Shown: piece after piece, positions 44,909-53,739 of the stretch
How positions within the stretch are numbered: the first letter of the stretch is position 1
Layout of the letters: every line of letters starts with the position of its first letter
From: BD1-7 clade bacterium
GTDB taxonomy: Bacteria; Pseudomonadota; Gammaproteobacteria; Pseudomonadales; DT-91
DNA: 64,000 nt
Direction of reading: 5' to 3'
Assembly (NCBI GenBank): GCA_902705835.1
Contig: CACSIN010000026.1
Span: 4,154-68,153, forward strand
Position numbers and translations under genes: made by a program
The notes under the pieces: generated by a model
What the model was told of the DNA's origin: nothing
What the model saw: only the letters and a program-made list of their open reading frames with translations
The model's database searches: none

Positions 44909-45802
44909 ATGAGTGACGCGATTCCAACGGATGAGTTTCCCATTTTTTTAGGCTCGGAAATCGAGCAAGCTGCTGCTGAAAAAGCGGCATTTCATGTGCT
45001 TCCCGTGCCTTATGAAAATACGGTTTCCTATGGCGGCGGGACACGTTATGGACCTTCATCGATTCTCAAAGCCAGTTGGCAGCTTGAACAATGGGATGGT
45101 AAGAGCAAACCCTGCGCACAGGGTATTCATACGTGCGAGCCGGTAGATTGCCAACAATCGCCGGGAGAAGTCATTGAGGCTATTGCCGAGGCTACCCAAA
45201 AAATTGTTGAAGCCGGTGCGATGCCGGTTGTATTGGGCGGTGAGCATACGGTGACCTTGGGTGTCGTCAAAGGCTTGCTCAATGCTGGGATAACAGACTT
45301 TGGCCTAGTGCAGATTGATGCTCACGCAGATTTACGTGATGCATTTGAAGGTGACCCGTTGAGCCATGCATCGGTGATGCGTCGTATTGTGAATCTTGAT
45401 ATACCCTTACTGCAATTGGGCATACGGGCCTTTTGTGAAGAAGAAATAGAGGCCCGTGATCGCTATGGCGTTCGGTATCTGGATGCTGATGATCTGGTTC
45501 CACAACGTGTTCAGCAAATCGAAATTCCTGAAGACTTCCCTGAAAAAGTGTTTTTCACATTGGACATCGATGGCATGGATCCGTCGGTGTTTCCATCGAC
45601 AGGTACCCCAGTGCCCGGCGGGCTCGATTGGTATCAGACGCTCAACCTGTTTGAATCGGTGGCCTCTCAACGGGAAATCATCGGTTTTGATATTATGGAA
45701 TTTGCGCCAATTGAGGGGTTTCACGCTTACGATTTTGCCGCATCGCTACTGACCTATAAATTAATGGGAATAATTGAGCGGAGTGAGACTGCTAGAGTCT
45801 GA
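44909..45802 (+). CDS. speB: Agmatinase SpeB
   Basis: This 297-residue ureohydrolase has the three metal-binding motifs GGEHTVTLG, QIDAHADLRD and FTLDIDGMDPSVFP. It hydrolyses agmatine to putrescine and urea with a two-manganese centre. The start region VPYENTVSYGGGTRYGPSSIL is normal for agmatinases. It lies 58 bases after nspC on the same strand and closes the four-gene polyamine cluster. Confidence 0.94.
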   Translation: MSDAIPTDEFPIFLGSEIEQAAAEKAAFHVLPVPYENTVSYGGGTRYGPSSILKASWQLEQWDGKSKPCAQGIHTCEPVDCQQSPGEVIEAIAEATQKIVEAGAMPVVLGGEHTVTLGVVKGLLNAGITDFGLVQIDAHADLRDAFEGDPLSHASVMRRIVNLDIPLLQLGIRAFCEEEIEARDRYGVRYLDADDLVPQRVQQIEIPEDFPEKVFFTLDIDGMDPSVFPSTGTPVPGGLDWYQTLNLFESVASQREIIGFDIMEFAPIEGFHAYDFAASLLTYKLMGIIERSETARV

Positions 45803-45997
45803 TGTGAATATGAACGCTGGCGGTGGTAAGTAACCTGAGTTGCAGCTGAACGCCGGTGTTAACTATTTTTGTAGAGCATGTTTGCAATTAGCCAGTTTGC
45901 AACGAATACACAACCGTGTGGTTAGAATACCGCTGAGTTGTCGATTGTTGATGATTTTGTGTTACATTCACGGTTTTTAACTGCGCACGAAAAACTC

Positions 45998-46324
45998 ATG
46001 ATTTCCAACCCCCGTCTTTTATCGTTATCAGATATTGCGAGCGAAGCTCACGCCAAGATTCAACAAGACTTCGCCGACATCAACCCGGTTATCGGTGTCA
46101 CTCAGGGAATGCGTCGCACGGGTATTCCAGCTGACTTAATGACGATTGATTGCCTGCAAAGCCGCAAGCGAATTATTGTGGTGCTGCATGACGAGCAGCT
46201 CGGTGTTATTAGTTACCAAAACACCTTTATGGATCAAGACCCGGGTGACGACTTTGAACACCTCGCCGAGCAAGAGGTGACGAGTGATGTCATCTATCAG
46301 TGGATCAAAGACTACTTTTCGTAG
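45998..46324 (+). CDS. Unknown small acidic protein
   Basis: A 108-residue protein if ATG 45998 is used; a TTG at 45938 would add 20 residues. It has no signal or membrane segment. Strands such as LMTIDCLQSRKRIIVVLHDEQLGVISYQNTF suggest a small alpha/beta fold, and the C-terminus DVIYQWIKDYF is helical. I do not recognise it. It stands alone after speB and is convergent with trxC. Confidence 0.65.
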   Translation: MISNPRLLSLSDIASEAHAKIQQDFADINPVIGVTQGMRRTGIPADLMTIDCLQSRKRIIVVLHDEQLGVISYQNTFMDQDPGDDFEHLAEQEVTSDVIYQWIKDYFS

Positions 46325-46346
46325 ATTCTCAACTCTCCATCACTCT

Positions 46347-46378
46347 GCAGCCCTTTCAGTTTTTGTACGAAGGGCTGC
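46347..46378. terminator. Hairpin between convergent genes
   Basis: A perfect 9-base stem GCAGCCCTT/AAGGGCTGC with a 14-base loop lies 23 bases after the unknown gene. It has no T-tract directly after it, so termination is plausible rather than certain. Confidence 0.5.
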
Positions 46379-46447
46379 GTCTCTCGATTCTCAGCCGTTT
46401 TGTATTCCACATCGTAAATAGTGAGTTAGCCGGTCTTAAAGTAAAGT

Positions 46448-46891
46448 CTATGCACTCACTTGCATAACCCATTGTCTGAATTGTTGCTCCGGCAGGGCGC
46501 CGGCCAATCGTTGTGCTTCTTTGCCTTGACGAAACGCGATGAGGGTGGGAATCGAGCGAATGCCATATTTCGCAGACGTTTGCTGATTCGCCTCAGTATC
46601 TAGCTTCAGAAATAGAGCATGGGTTTTCAAATTGGCAGCAATATTGGCGTAAGCCGGAGCGAATTGTTGGCAGGGGCCGCACCATGATGCCCAAAAGTCG
46701 ACGATAACAGGCAGGTCGCTTTTCTCGATAAAGCGGCTGAAATTCGCATCGGATACATTTAAAGGCTTGCCCGGAAGCAATTCACTTTTACATTTACCGC
46801 ACACCGGTGAATCGGGCAGTCGTTCAGTTGGAACACGATTCAGCGCCAGACATGATGGGCAAACTAGCTGTCGATGGCTGTTGTCAGGCAT
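46448..46891 (-). CDS. trxC: Thioredoxin 2 (TrxC)
   Basis: This 147-residue protein has an N-terminal zinc finger of two CxxC pairs (VCPSCLALN, VCGKCKSEL) and the redox motif WASWCGPC, the combination that defines thioredoxin 2. It is a cytosolic disulfide reductase, usually OxyR-linked in E. coli. ATG 46891 is used; an upstream frame would run into chrA. It lies 52 bases after chrA on the same strand, so the two may be cotranscribed. Confidence 0.94.
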   Translation of the reverse strand: MPDNSHRQLVCPSCLALNRVPTERLPDSPVCGKCKSELLPGKPLNVSDANFSRFIEKSDLPVIVDFWASWCGPCQQFAPAYANIAANLKTHALFLKLDTEANQQTSAKYGIRSIPTLIAFRQGKEAQRLAGALPEQQFRQWVMQVSA

Positions 46892-46943
46892 GGGTACAAC
46901 TCCTGTTAAACGATAATTTAGGTTGCGATAATGTTGTTGTTTT

Positions 46944-48113
46944 TTAGGCCGGTAATAGCGGGCCAATGAGCATAAACGCTGCAACCAGTAACAAAACCTT
47001 CCAACGCAACACGCGCAGGGCAAAGATCCCGGCAATGACAAGTGCCATATCAATGCCGTTAGCGACAGCGCTGGTAAATACTGGCTGATAAAGCGCAGCG
47101 ATTAAGAGACCCACAACTGCAGCGTTAATGGCGGATACTGCGCCACGCAGGTGTGGTAGATCGGTGAGTGTTTGCCATGCTCCCTGAAGCGCGATGACTA
47201 GCAGCAAGCCGGGAAGGAAAACCCCGATTGTTGCGGCAAGACTGCCAGCAAAGGCGCCATCAGGATGCAGATCGGCACCCAGAAAAGACGCCATTGTAAA
47301 CATCGGACCAGGCACCGCTTGTGCGCTTGAATAGGCCATCAGAAACTGATCGTTAGTAAGGTTTTCAGCTGCGGTTTGCTGTAGCAGAGGCAATACAACG
47401 TGACCGCCGCCAAACACCAAACTACCTGCATGATAAAAGTCGTTAAAAATTCCTATCAACGTGTGGCGGTCATCAAGTAGTGGGCTGGCCGCAAAAATGC
47501 CAACAAATAGAACCAGTGCCCACCAATGAATAGGCTGGCTATCTTGTTTATGAGAAGAAGGGGGAGTGCTCGTGTCTGTAGGTTTGAGCCATAACGCACC
47601 AACAATTGCCGCGATACCGATTAACGCAATCTGGGTATGCAGGTAAGGCATGCACAATACGACGATGGCACCTGCGACAGCGATGGCTATGGTGCGTGAT
47701 TCCTGACAAAACGCTTTGAACATGGTCAGTACCGCATCCGCAACCACCACCACGGCGAACAGCTTTAATCCGTGAATAATGGCCATGACGATAGGGTTGC
47801 CAGCATAGGTTGTGCTCGAAACTGCAACGGCGTAGAGCAACAAAAAAGATGGCAGGGTAAAACCGATGAAGGCGCAGGCACCGCCGAGTAAACCGGCGCG
47901 ACGTAAACCAATGGCGAAACCAACCTGACTAGAACCAGGCCCCGGCAAAAATTGGCTGAGAGCGACCAGTTGTGTGTAGTCTTTTTCTGATAGCCAGTCT
48001 AACTTATCAACAAAGTTGCGTTGAAAGTAGCCGATATGGGCTGCCGGCCCCCCAAAGCTGTAAAGGCCAAGCAAAAAGAACTGCCAGAAAACTTCAGCCG
48101 AACGTTTGAGCAT
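46944..48113 (-). CDS. chrA: Chromate transporter ChrA (long-chain CHR)
   Basis: This 389-residue inner-membrane protein has two CHR halves, each with its hallmark: GLYSFGGPAAHIGYFQ and SQFLPGPGSSQVGFAIG in the first, FVFGGGHVVLPLL-like and SAQAVPGPMFTMASFLGA in the second. It is inferred to export chromate, possibly sulfate-like oxyanions, driven by the proton gradient. Divergent from the cytochrome b561 gene; upstream of trxC. Confidence 0.92.
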   Translation of the reverse strand: MLKRSAEVFWQFFLLGLYSFGGPAAHIGYFQRNFVDKLDWLSEKDYTQLVALSQFLPGPGSSQVGFAIGLRRAGLLGGACAFIGFTLPSFLLLYAVAVSSTTYAGNPIVMAIIHGLKLFAVVVVADAVLTMFKAFCQESRTIAIAVAGAIVVLCMPYLHTQIALIGIAAIVGALWLKPTDTSTPPSSHKQDSQPIHWWALVLFVGIFAASPLLDDRHTLIGIFNDFYHAGSLVFGGGHVVLPLLQQTAAENLTNDQFLMAYSSAQAVPGPMFTMASFLGADLHPDGAFAGSLAATIGVFLPGLLLVIALQGAWQTLTDLPHLRGAVSAINAAVVGLLIAALYQPVFTSAVANGIDMALVIAGIFALRVLRWKVLLLVAAFMLIGPLLPA

Positions 48114-48198
48114 AAAAAAACCTATCGATAACGGGCAAATAATATGGGCGTAATGATACCTGAATCAGCTGGGTATAGCGCCGGTATCCTGTTGATCG

Positions 48199-48217
48199 GA
48201 AAATGATAACAATTATT
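48199..48217 (+). promoter_or_regulatory. Candidate Fur box upstream of cytochrome b561
   Basis: GAAAATGATAACAATTATT matches the Fur consensus at 15 of 19 positions. It lies between the divergent chrA and b561 starts, 104 bases from chrA and 171 bases from the b561 ATG. Confidence 0.6.
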
Positions 48218-48388
48218 ATTTACAAATTTTTGTCACATAGAGATGGTAGGCTTGTTGGTTCAGATGAATTTTTCAGATATCGTTATGCCGCTATACTTTG
48301 TCAATCGCTCGAATCCAGTCCGTTTTTTGTGTTCAAATCTACAAGAGGCGAATCCGAATTTTTTGGTGTTTTATCCGGTAGGCAAAAA

Positions 48389-48937
48389 ATGAACGCGTCT
48401 GAACCCGTCTTGATGTCTTCATCCGGGGTGTCTGGTTCTGAAACCCCCATTCAATATCCTTGTCTGGCCAAAGCTCTGCATTGGTTATCAGCAATCGTCA
48501 TCTTGTGGGCGATGATTACAGGCACCTACATCAGTATTTTTAGCGTTTCCCAGACGCTGAAAGATCAGATTGCCTATATCAATGTGTCTGTCACCGCGGT
48601 TTTTATTCCGGTGTTCGGCCTACGGCTGCTGCTTCGATACGTTTATCGGAATAACCCCGTATATCGTCACTCATCTGCCGTGAAAGGTGTTCATTTATTG
48701 ATGTATTTTTTGATCACCGTGGTATTGATCAGTGGTGTTCTGATGATGCATAAGCCGATCAATATTTTTGATATTCTAAGCCTTCCCGTACCGATTCAGA
48801 GTCGCGCGATTCAGGGCGTGTTTGATGTGGTGCATGTATGGGGCTGCCGCACCTTAGGCTTGATCGTGGTGGTGCATATTTTTGCGGTGTTCTGGCATCG
48901 ATTTCGTGGTGAGTCGGTTCTGCACAAGATGTGTTGA
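48389..48937 (+). CDS. Cytochrome b561 family protein
   Basis: A 182-residue four-helix membrane cytochrome with His at the expected places: ALHWLSAIVI (helix 1), KGVHLLMYFLITVVLISG (helix 3), VVHVWGC and VVHIFAVFWHRF (helix 4), giving bis-His ligation of two b hemes. Start set at ATG 48389. The longer frame to 48203 runs through the Fur-like box and is not family-like. It probably moves electrons from ubiquinol, or shuttles them across the inner membrane. Confidence 0.88.
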   Translation: MNASEPVLMSSSGVSGSETPIQYPCLAKALHWLSAIVILWAMITGTYISIFSVSQTLKDQIAYINVSVTAVFIPVFGLRLLLRYVYRNNPVYRHSSAVKGVHLLMYFLITVVLISGVLMMHKPINIFDILSLPVPIQSRAIQGVFDVVHVWGCRTLGLIVVVHIFAVFWHRFRGESVLHKMC

Positions 48938-48949
48938 AAGAGGCTTGCT

Positions 48950-48982
48950 ATCGATGGGGATTTCAATCTAAGCCCCATCGAT
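48950..48982. terminator. Bidirectional terminator between b561 and the metal permease
   Basis: Perfect 10-base inverted repeat ATCGATGGGG/CCCCATCGAT with a 13-base loop between two convergent genes, 12 bases from each stop. Confidence 0.75.
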
Positions 48983-48993
48983 GGTTTATTGTG

Positions 48994-50070
48994 TTATTCC
49001 GCTGATTGCGTCTTTTGCGCGAGGGCTGATTGATTCGCCCACTTTTTGCTTAAGTTGCGATAAAAGCTGGCGATTAGCAGTAGTGCTAAAACGACAGCAC
49101 TGACGATGCTTAAACTATAAAACCACGCTGAGCCGTGTTCATGGCGCAGCATCGCTTGGTTCGCAAAATCGCTGGTTGATACCCATAGGTTCAGTAGGTA
49201 ACCACATACAAAACTCGTTGCTACAACACCTGTTAAGTACGCAGTCAGTGCACGAGTGCCAAGTTCTTTGCGAATAATAGCGATTGTACCGAGGTTCGTG
49301 GCCGGGCCAGCAAGCATGAATACCAGCACTGCGCCGGGTGAGACACCGGCAAACAAAAATCCTGCGGCAATGGGTGTTGATGCTGTTGCACAGATATACA
49401 TAGGTACGCCAATTAGTGCCATCACTGCAAATGCCTGCCAGCTATCGCCCCATTGGGTGAAAAAGGTCTGTGGGATAAACGCCTGCACAGCAGCGGCAAA
49501 CAACAACCCAACGAGCAGCCAGAGCGAGATATCATCTAGCATTTTAATGTAAGAGAATCGTAGACCACTCAAAAACTTCTGTGAGGTTGTTAGGGATTGC
49601 GTCTCGGCTGGCTTCTTGCTGCCGCAGCACTTTTTACAACTCGAAGCAGCGACCGGTGCCGCCGCATCATCTTTTTCAGTGCCCACCAAAATACCGGCTG
49701 TGATTGCGCTGATGATTGCTGCAATCGGTCTGACGATTGCCATCAACGGGCCGAGCAGGGCGTAGGTGACGGAAATAGAGTCAACACCGGTTTCCGGTGT
49801 GGCCACTAGAAAGGAAACGGTAGCATTCTTTGAAGCCCCAGAACGACGTATGCCCAGCGCTGCTGGGACAACACCACAGGAGCATAGTGGCAGTGGTGCG
49901 CCAATAAACGCAGCTTTGACGGTTGTTCCTATGCCTTTGCCACCCATGTGCTTGTTCATCTTTTCGGTGGAAATAAACGCATGAATCAACCCGGCGATAA
50001 AGAACCCGAGAAGTAACCAAGGGGCAGACTCGACAAACAGGTCAAGAAAGTTGTAAATGTAGGCAGTCAT
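48994..50070 (-). CDS. SO_0444-type Cu/Zn efflux permease (DUF318/ArsP family)
   Basis: This 358-residue polytopic permease has the family CSCG (PLCSCGVVPAALGIRRSGAS, Cys63 and Cys65) and its second-half counterpart ICATASTPIAAGFLFAGVSPG. A central soluble loop carries a metal-binding CKKCC (145-149). It is predicted to export soft or transition metals. Its ribosome site AAGGG lies in the last codons of the MerR gene, 3 bases before it, so the two are coupled. Confidence 0.85.
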   Translation of the reverse strand: MTAYIYNFLDLFVESAPWLLLGFFIAGLIHAFISTEKMNKHMGGKGIGTTVKAAFIGAPLPLCSCGVVPAALGIRRSGASKNATVSFLVATPETGVDSISVTYALLGPLMAIVRPIAAIISAITAGILVGTEKDDAAAPVAASSCKKCCGSKKPAETQSLTTSQKFLSGLRFSYIKMLDDISLWLLVGLLFAAAVQAFIPQTFFTQWGDSWQAFAVMALIGVPMYICATASTPIAAGFLFAGVSPGAVLVFMLAGPATNLGTIAIIRKELGTRALTAYLTGVVATSFVCGYLLNLWVSTSDFANQAMLRHEHGSAWFYSLSIVSAVVLALLLIASFYRNLSKKWANQSALAQKTQSAE

Positions 50071-50073
50071 AAA

Positions 50074-50505
50074 TTAGCCCTTTTCTATCGGTTGATCGGC
50101 AGACAGTGATTTAAGGATATTACACGCGGTGGCAGCATGAAGACCGCCATCGCAAGAGCGCCATAGTGTTGATAAGGTTGCCCGCATTGATTCAAGTTCA
50201 GCGATCCGGTTTTCGATTTCATCGAGCTTATGACGAGTGAAGTTTTTCACCTCTTGGCATGAACGCTGGTCTTTTTCCGTATTCACTTGAAGCAATTGTC
50301 GTATATCGGCTAACGAAAATCCGGCAGATTTTGCACGCTGAATAAAGTGAATTTGCCGGAGTGTTTGCTCGTCATACAAACGATAATTAGATGCCGACCG
50401 GCTTTGGGCTTGAATCAAACCTTGTTTTTCATAGTAACGAAGCGTGTCCTGGCTTAGCCCGGTTTGGCTGGCAATATCGCCGATTCGAAAATAATGAGAT
50501 TGCAT
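50074..50505 (-). CDS. MerR-family metal regulator (ZntR/CadR-like)
   Basis: The 143-residue activator has the MerR helix-turn-helix (RIGDIASQTGLSQDTLRYYEKQGL), the dimerisation helix with Cys83 in RSCQEVKNF, and the C-terminal metal loop CDGGLHAATACNIL (Cys118, His123, Cys128), the ZntR-type zinc ligand set. The start is ATG 50505; a longer frame upstream overlaps the operator and is not family-like. It should sense Zn(II), Cd(II) or Pb(II) and switch on its own operon with the efflux permease. Confidence 0.92.
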   Translation of the reverse strand: MQSHYFRIGDIASQTGLSQDTLRYYEKQGLIQAQSRSASNYRLYDEQTLRQIHFIQRAKSAGFSLADIRQLLQVNTEKDQRSCQEVKNFTRHKLDEIENRIAELESMRATLSTLWRSCDGGLHAATACNILKSLSADQPIEKG

Positions 50506-50608
50506 GGCAGTTCGTCTGTTTTTGAGGCTCTGTTCTAGCTTGCAAGGTGATGCGTTGTCATCCCAGCATGCTAGGTCTGTTGCAGTTAAAACTTGATCAA
50601 CATCCAGT

Positions 50609-50640
50609 TTAAACCTTGAAGTATACTCCAAGGTAAAGGG
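50609..50640 (-). promoter_or_regulatory. MerR-type operator/promoter of the efflux operon
   Basis: A 22-base dyad at 50613-50634 (arms ACCTTG/CAAGGT around AGTATACT, one mismatched pair) sits in a minus-strand promoter. The -35 TTTACC and the -10 TTAAAC are separated by 19 bases, the long spacer that MerR activators correct by twisting DNA. It lies 108 bases before the MerR start. Confidence 0.85.
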
Positions 50641-50795
50641 GTTTCTGCAGATATTTGCTCGAATGGTTCGGTTATACGACCGGCAGCGAGTGGCTAAACA
50701 CGCTGAAAGTGCTCTGCGGTGGGGGTAGGGGAAGTGCCCATGGCTGATGTGAATCAACCACGGGAAAAGATCGATGAGTTTTTCTTAGTAGGTCG

Positions 50796-52943
50796 TCAGA
50801 ATTGGATCTCAAAGCCGATTGATGGCAAGAGACCGATGGAATAGCGGGTTCTGACGGGTACGTTTGAGGCAAAGCCAGGCGGATTTTTGCTATCGGTATC
50901 TTGCCCGTTTGGTGCGTAGCTGTATCCGTCGACGTTTTTCTGGTTGTAGGCGTTCAAAAGATCCAGATAGAGACTCCAATAGCCGCTCGATGTTGGTTTT
51001 TTGTATTCCGCGCGGATATCCAGCCGATGATACAGTGGCTGGCGGTAGCTGTTGAATTGGCCGTAAATTGGGACTTTGACATCTGGATCTGAGGTACTGT
51101 CACGTAGGTCAACAATAGGGGTGTAGAGTGCGCCACTTTGTGCCGACCATTTAAAGCCGATCATCCAGTTTTCAGCCGGTATGTAGTTGCCGACGATATT
51201 CAGTATCAGTGGTTTATCGTAATCAAAAGTGATGGACTGCCCGGTTCGATCGTTACGTCGAGAGGTGCGAGAATAGCTCAAAGCGATCCAGCCGTACCAG
51301 TTGTCTGTCAGTTGTTTATTGACAAAAACCTCAGCTCCCCACGCATCACCGCTGCCCTGATTGATATAGCGTTTATCAAACAGCGGGTCGTCCGGGTCAA
51401 CAACGGCGATGACGAGGTCGCTGATGGTTTTGTAGTAGATTTCGGTTTTCCATGACCAGCCATCGTCTAACTGGTTTTCAATGCCAGTGACGAAATGATT
51501 CGATTTTATATAGTCCAGATCCGGATTGCCGATTTCGGAAACCAATTCTTCGAGCAAGGGAAGTTGAGAATACTGACCGGCAGAAAATGAGTACGTCCAG
51601 GCATCATCGATAAACCAAGTGAGGCCACCGCGAGGTTCAAATTGCGTGCGTCCTGTATAGGTGTCGTGATTGACGTTAACGCCGAAACGCAGGATAACTG
51701 GTTCGATCACGCTCCAGCCATCTTCGGCGTAGAGATTAACGCTATAGAAATCGAGATTGGTTTTTATGGTTGTCAGCGGCGCGTCGACGGTGTCGCAATC
51801 TGGGTCGAAGTCGTCACAAACAGGAATCTTAGCGTTGATGCTGATGGCGTTTTGAACGTTTTCAGCGTATCCACCGAGAGTGAACCAGTGATTCTCTCCA
51901 AGTGCTTGTTCCCAATTGGTTTGCAGTCGATAACGATCTGAGGTGACGCGATTAAATTGGCCAGTACCAAAACTGGCGTTATCCATTTCGGTGAGATGAC
52001 TAAATAGGGTTTTAACCATCTGGGTTTGGCCGGAATTTATCCAATCCCAAACGATGCCTTGGCTATCGTAACCCTGCCTGATTCTTGCTGCGCCGGCAAA
52101 ATCTGGGTCGCGTATGACCAGGTTCGAGTTTTGGTTGAAGGTAGCGGCGATTGAATCTCTGGCCCCGGAGGCGACAAAATTGATGCGATGTTCGTCGTTG
52201 ATGTCCCAACGATATTTTGCCTGGTAATCGTCTGAAGATGGGAGCTCATCGGCTTTAATGCCATTGTCGTCGTCAGATAGTAGATCCTTGCTGGCAATAT
52301 ATTCGATTAAGCTGCGCCGGTAGCTGGCATAGAAGGCCTGATCTTCGGTGATAGCACTCTCGAATAACAGACCTGCTAACAAAAAACTGGCCGTGATCGT
52401 TGTTGTGAAAGGAACATTCGCCGGCTCCCTCAAAGTTACATCAATAACGCCCCCGGTAGCGTTAGTGTAACGACTCGGGAACGCAGCAGGGTATAGATCG
52501 AAACGGTGAACTAAGTTTTTATTAAAAATACTGTTGCCGAATAAATGGAAAATATAACGCGCCGGAATAAAATCAATGTAGTAAGCGTTATCGACCGGTG
52601 CAGATCCGCGAATGGCGGGCTCTGCTTGAAATCCACTAGAAAACGTAACGCCGGGTAAACTGTAGACTGCCTGCAACGGGTCGAAAGCTGCGCCAGCACT
52701 GTTGAATAACTGTTCAGTTTCAACATCCTGTTTGGTGATATCGACTTTCAGATTTCGGCCTTCAACGATAACTTCTTCGTAATCAGGCTTTGCCGGGCCT
52801 GGGTTTCTGGCCTTATCGCTACTGTTGTCGTCTTGAACATTCTTAATAGCCGGGCTCGTCGCTGATTCCTGCGCAGCCGAGGGTATGCTGAGTAATCCGA
52901 GGGAAAGAGCCAGGCTATAAACTGTGAGTTGTGTCGATTTCAT
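50796..52943 (-). CDS. TonB-dependent outer-membrane receptor
   Basis: This 715-residue protein has a signal peptide (about 1-24), then a polar stretch, a TonB-box-like EEVIVEG (about 56-62) and the plug domain. The plug has AEPAIRGSAPVDNAYYIDFIPARYIFHLFG and FPSRYTNATGGVIDVTLREP. A beta-barrel follows and ends in F-E-I-Q-F with the terminal Phe required for insertion. One barrel loop carries CDDFDPDC, an acidic Cys pair that could bind a metal or form a disulfide. The substrate is unknown: no siderophore or vitamin gene is adjacent, and no Fur-like box was found in front. Confidence 0.9.
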   Translation of the reverse strand: MKSTQLTVYSLALSLGLLSIPSAAQESATSPAIKNVQDDNSSDKARNPGPAKPDYEEVIVEGRNLKVDITKQDVETEQLFNSAGAAFDPLQAVYSLPGVTFSSGFQAEPAIRGSAPVDNAYYIDFIPARYIFHLFGNSIFNKNLVHRFDLYPAAFPSRYTNATGGVIDVTLREPANVPFTTTITASFLLAGLLFESAITEDQAFYASYRRSLIEYIASKDLLSDDDNGIKADELPSSDDYQAKYRWDINDEHRINFVASGARDSIAATFNQNSNLVIRDPDFAGAARIRQGYDSQGIVWDWINSGQTQMVKTLFSHLTEMDNASFGTGQFNRVTSDRYRLQTNWEQALGENHWFTLGGYAENVQNAISINAKIPVCDDFDPDCDTVDAPLTTIKTNLDFYSVNLYAEDGWSVIEPVILRFGVNVNHDTYTGRTQFEPRGGLTWFIDDAWTYSFSAGQYSQLPLLEELVSEIGNPDLDYIKSNHFVTGIENQLDDGWSWKTEIYYKTISDLVIAVVDPDDPLFDKRYINQGSGDAWGAEVFVNKQLTDNWYGWIALSYSRTSRRNDRTGQSITFDYDKPLILNIVGNYIPAENWMIGFKWSAQSGALYTPIVDLRDSTSDPDVKVPIYGQFNSYRQPLYHRLDIRAEYKKPTSSGYWSLYLDLLNAYNQKNVDGYSYAPNGQDTDSKNPPGFASNVPVRTRYSIGLLPSIGFEIQF

Positions 52944-53739
52944 GGTAGTTTTTATTCTTCTGTGTAGCTGGCGTTAGCCTTGGTAAGTTTCCCGGTTTCG
53001 TTTTGGTGGGGCAGCCCAAGCGTTAACGAATGCGATCACGTCACCAAATAGTTACGAATCATTGTAGTTTGATTGCCATCTTCAGGCATCGATCATTTGA
53101 CGACTTTTTACTGCGTTTTAACTGTTAGTGTCATGTTGCTGTCACAGTTGAAATCACGCTTAAACTGATGCTTTGTGGCTATTTTGTCTCATTAGATTTT
53201 CTACTTATCTTGTATCTCTACGTTCTGCAAAAGCGCGAGCGAAGGTGGCGACGGTAAGCCTTGAGAATAGCAACCGGCGTTAGGGTAGGTGAGTGTTACT
53301 TAGTAACATTTTCCTTCGGCGTTGGCAGGGTAAGTCTGCTGTATGTCAATTTCAAACACTTGATTTCTCGTTTCTGATGGGAATCATCAAAGTGATCATA
53401 AATTGCTTAGTATCCATACGGTTACGAAGGCTTTTGAGATTAGGTTATGTGCGATTTTTCCGCTTGAAATGATATTTGTCAAGTTGCGCCGTCGGTGTCT
53501 GAGAGAGAATTGACATTGGGGAAAATGGATTGATCGTATTAGAAATGCGTAAGCGATTCGCTGTTTCAGGGGTGACCGCGTCAGTGGCGTCTGTTTATTT
53601 ATCACCGGATAAGGGTAGTCTTCTGGCGTAGCGTCAGGGGTTGCAGTATTCCGCTCAGACTTTCATCGTTAATCAACATCGGTTTAACAATCGAGGTCTG
53701 CATCCCTTCTACAGAAAGGGAATACAATGAGATGGTTTA
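52944..53739. other. 796-base gene-free region between TonB receptor and Crp/Fnr gene
   Basis: No convincing gene lies here. Visible elements are the palindrome TGTTACT-T-AGTAACA (53294-53308), CTTGA-N11-TCAAG (53463-53483), and a hairpin TCCCTT/AAGGGA (53703-53721) just before the Crp/Fnr gene. Divergent promoters are expected. A small regulatory RNA is possible but nothing proves it. Confidence 0.45.

Noticed and set aside
52944-53200. Cobalamin riboswitch upstream of the TonB receptor
   Set aside because: A GGGCTGCCCC stretch drew attention, but the B12-box and the surrounding pairing pattern are not found.
53396-53605. 69-codon minus ORF in the long gap
   Set aside because: No ribosome site, basic unlike-protein composition, no recognisable feature.
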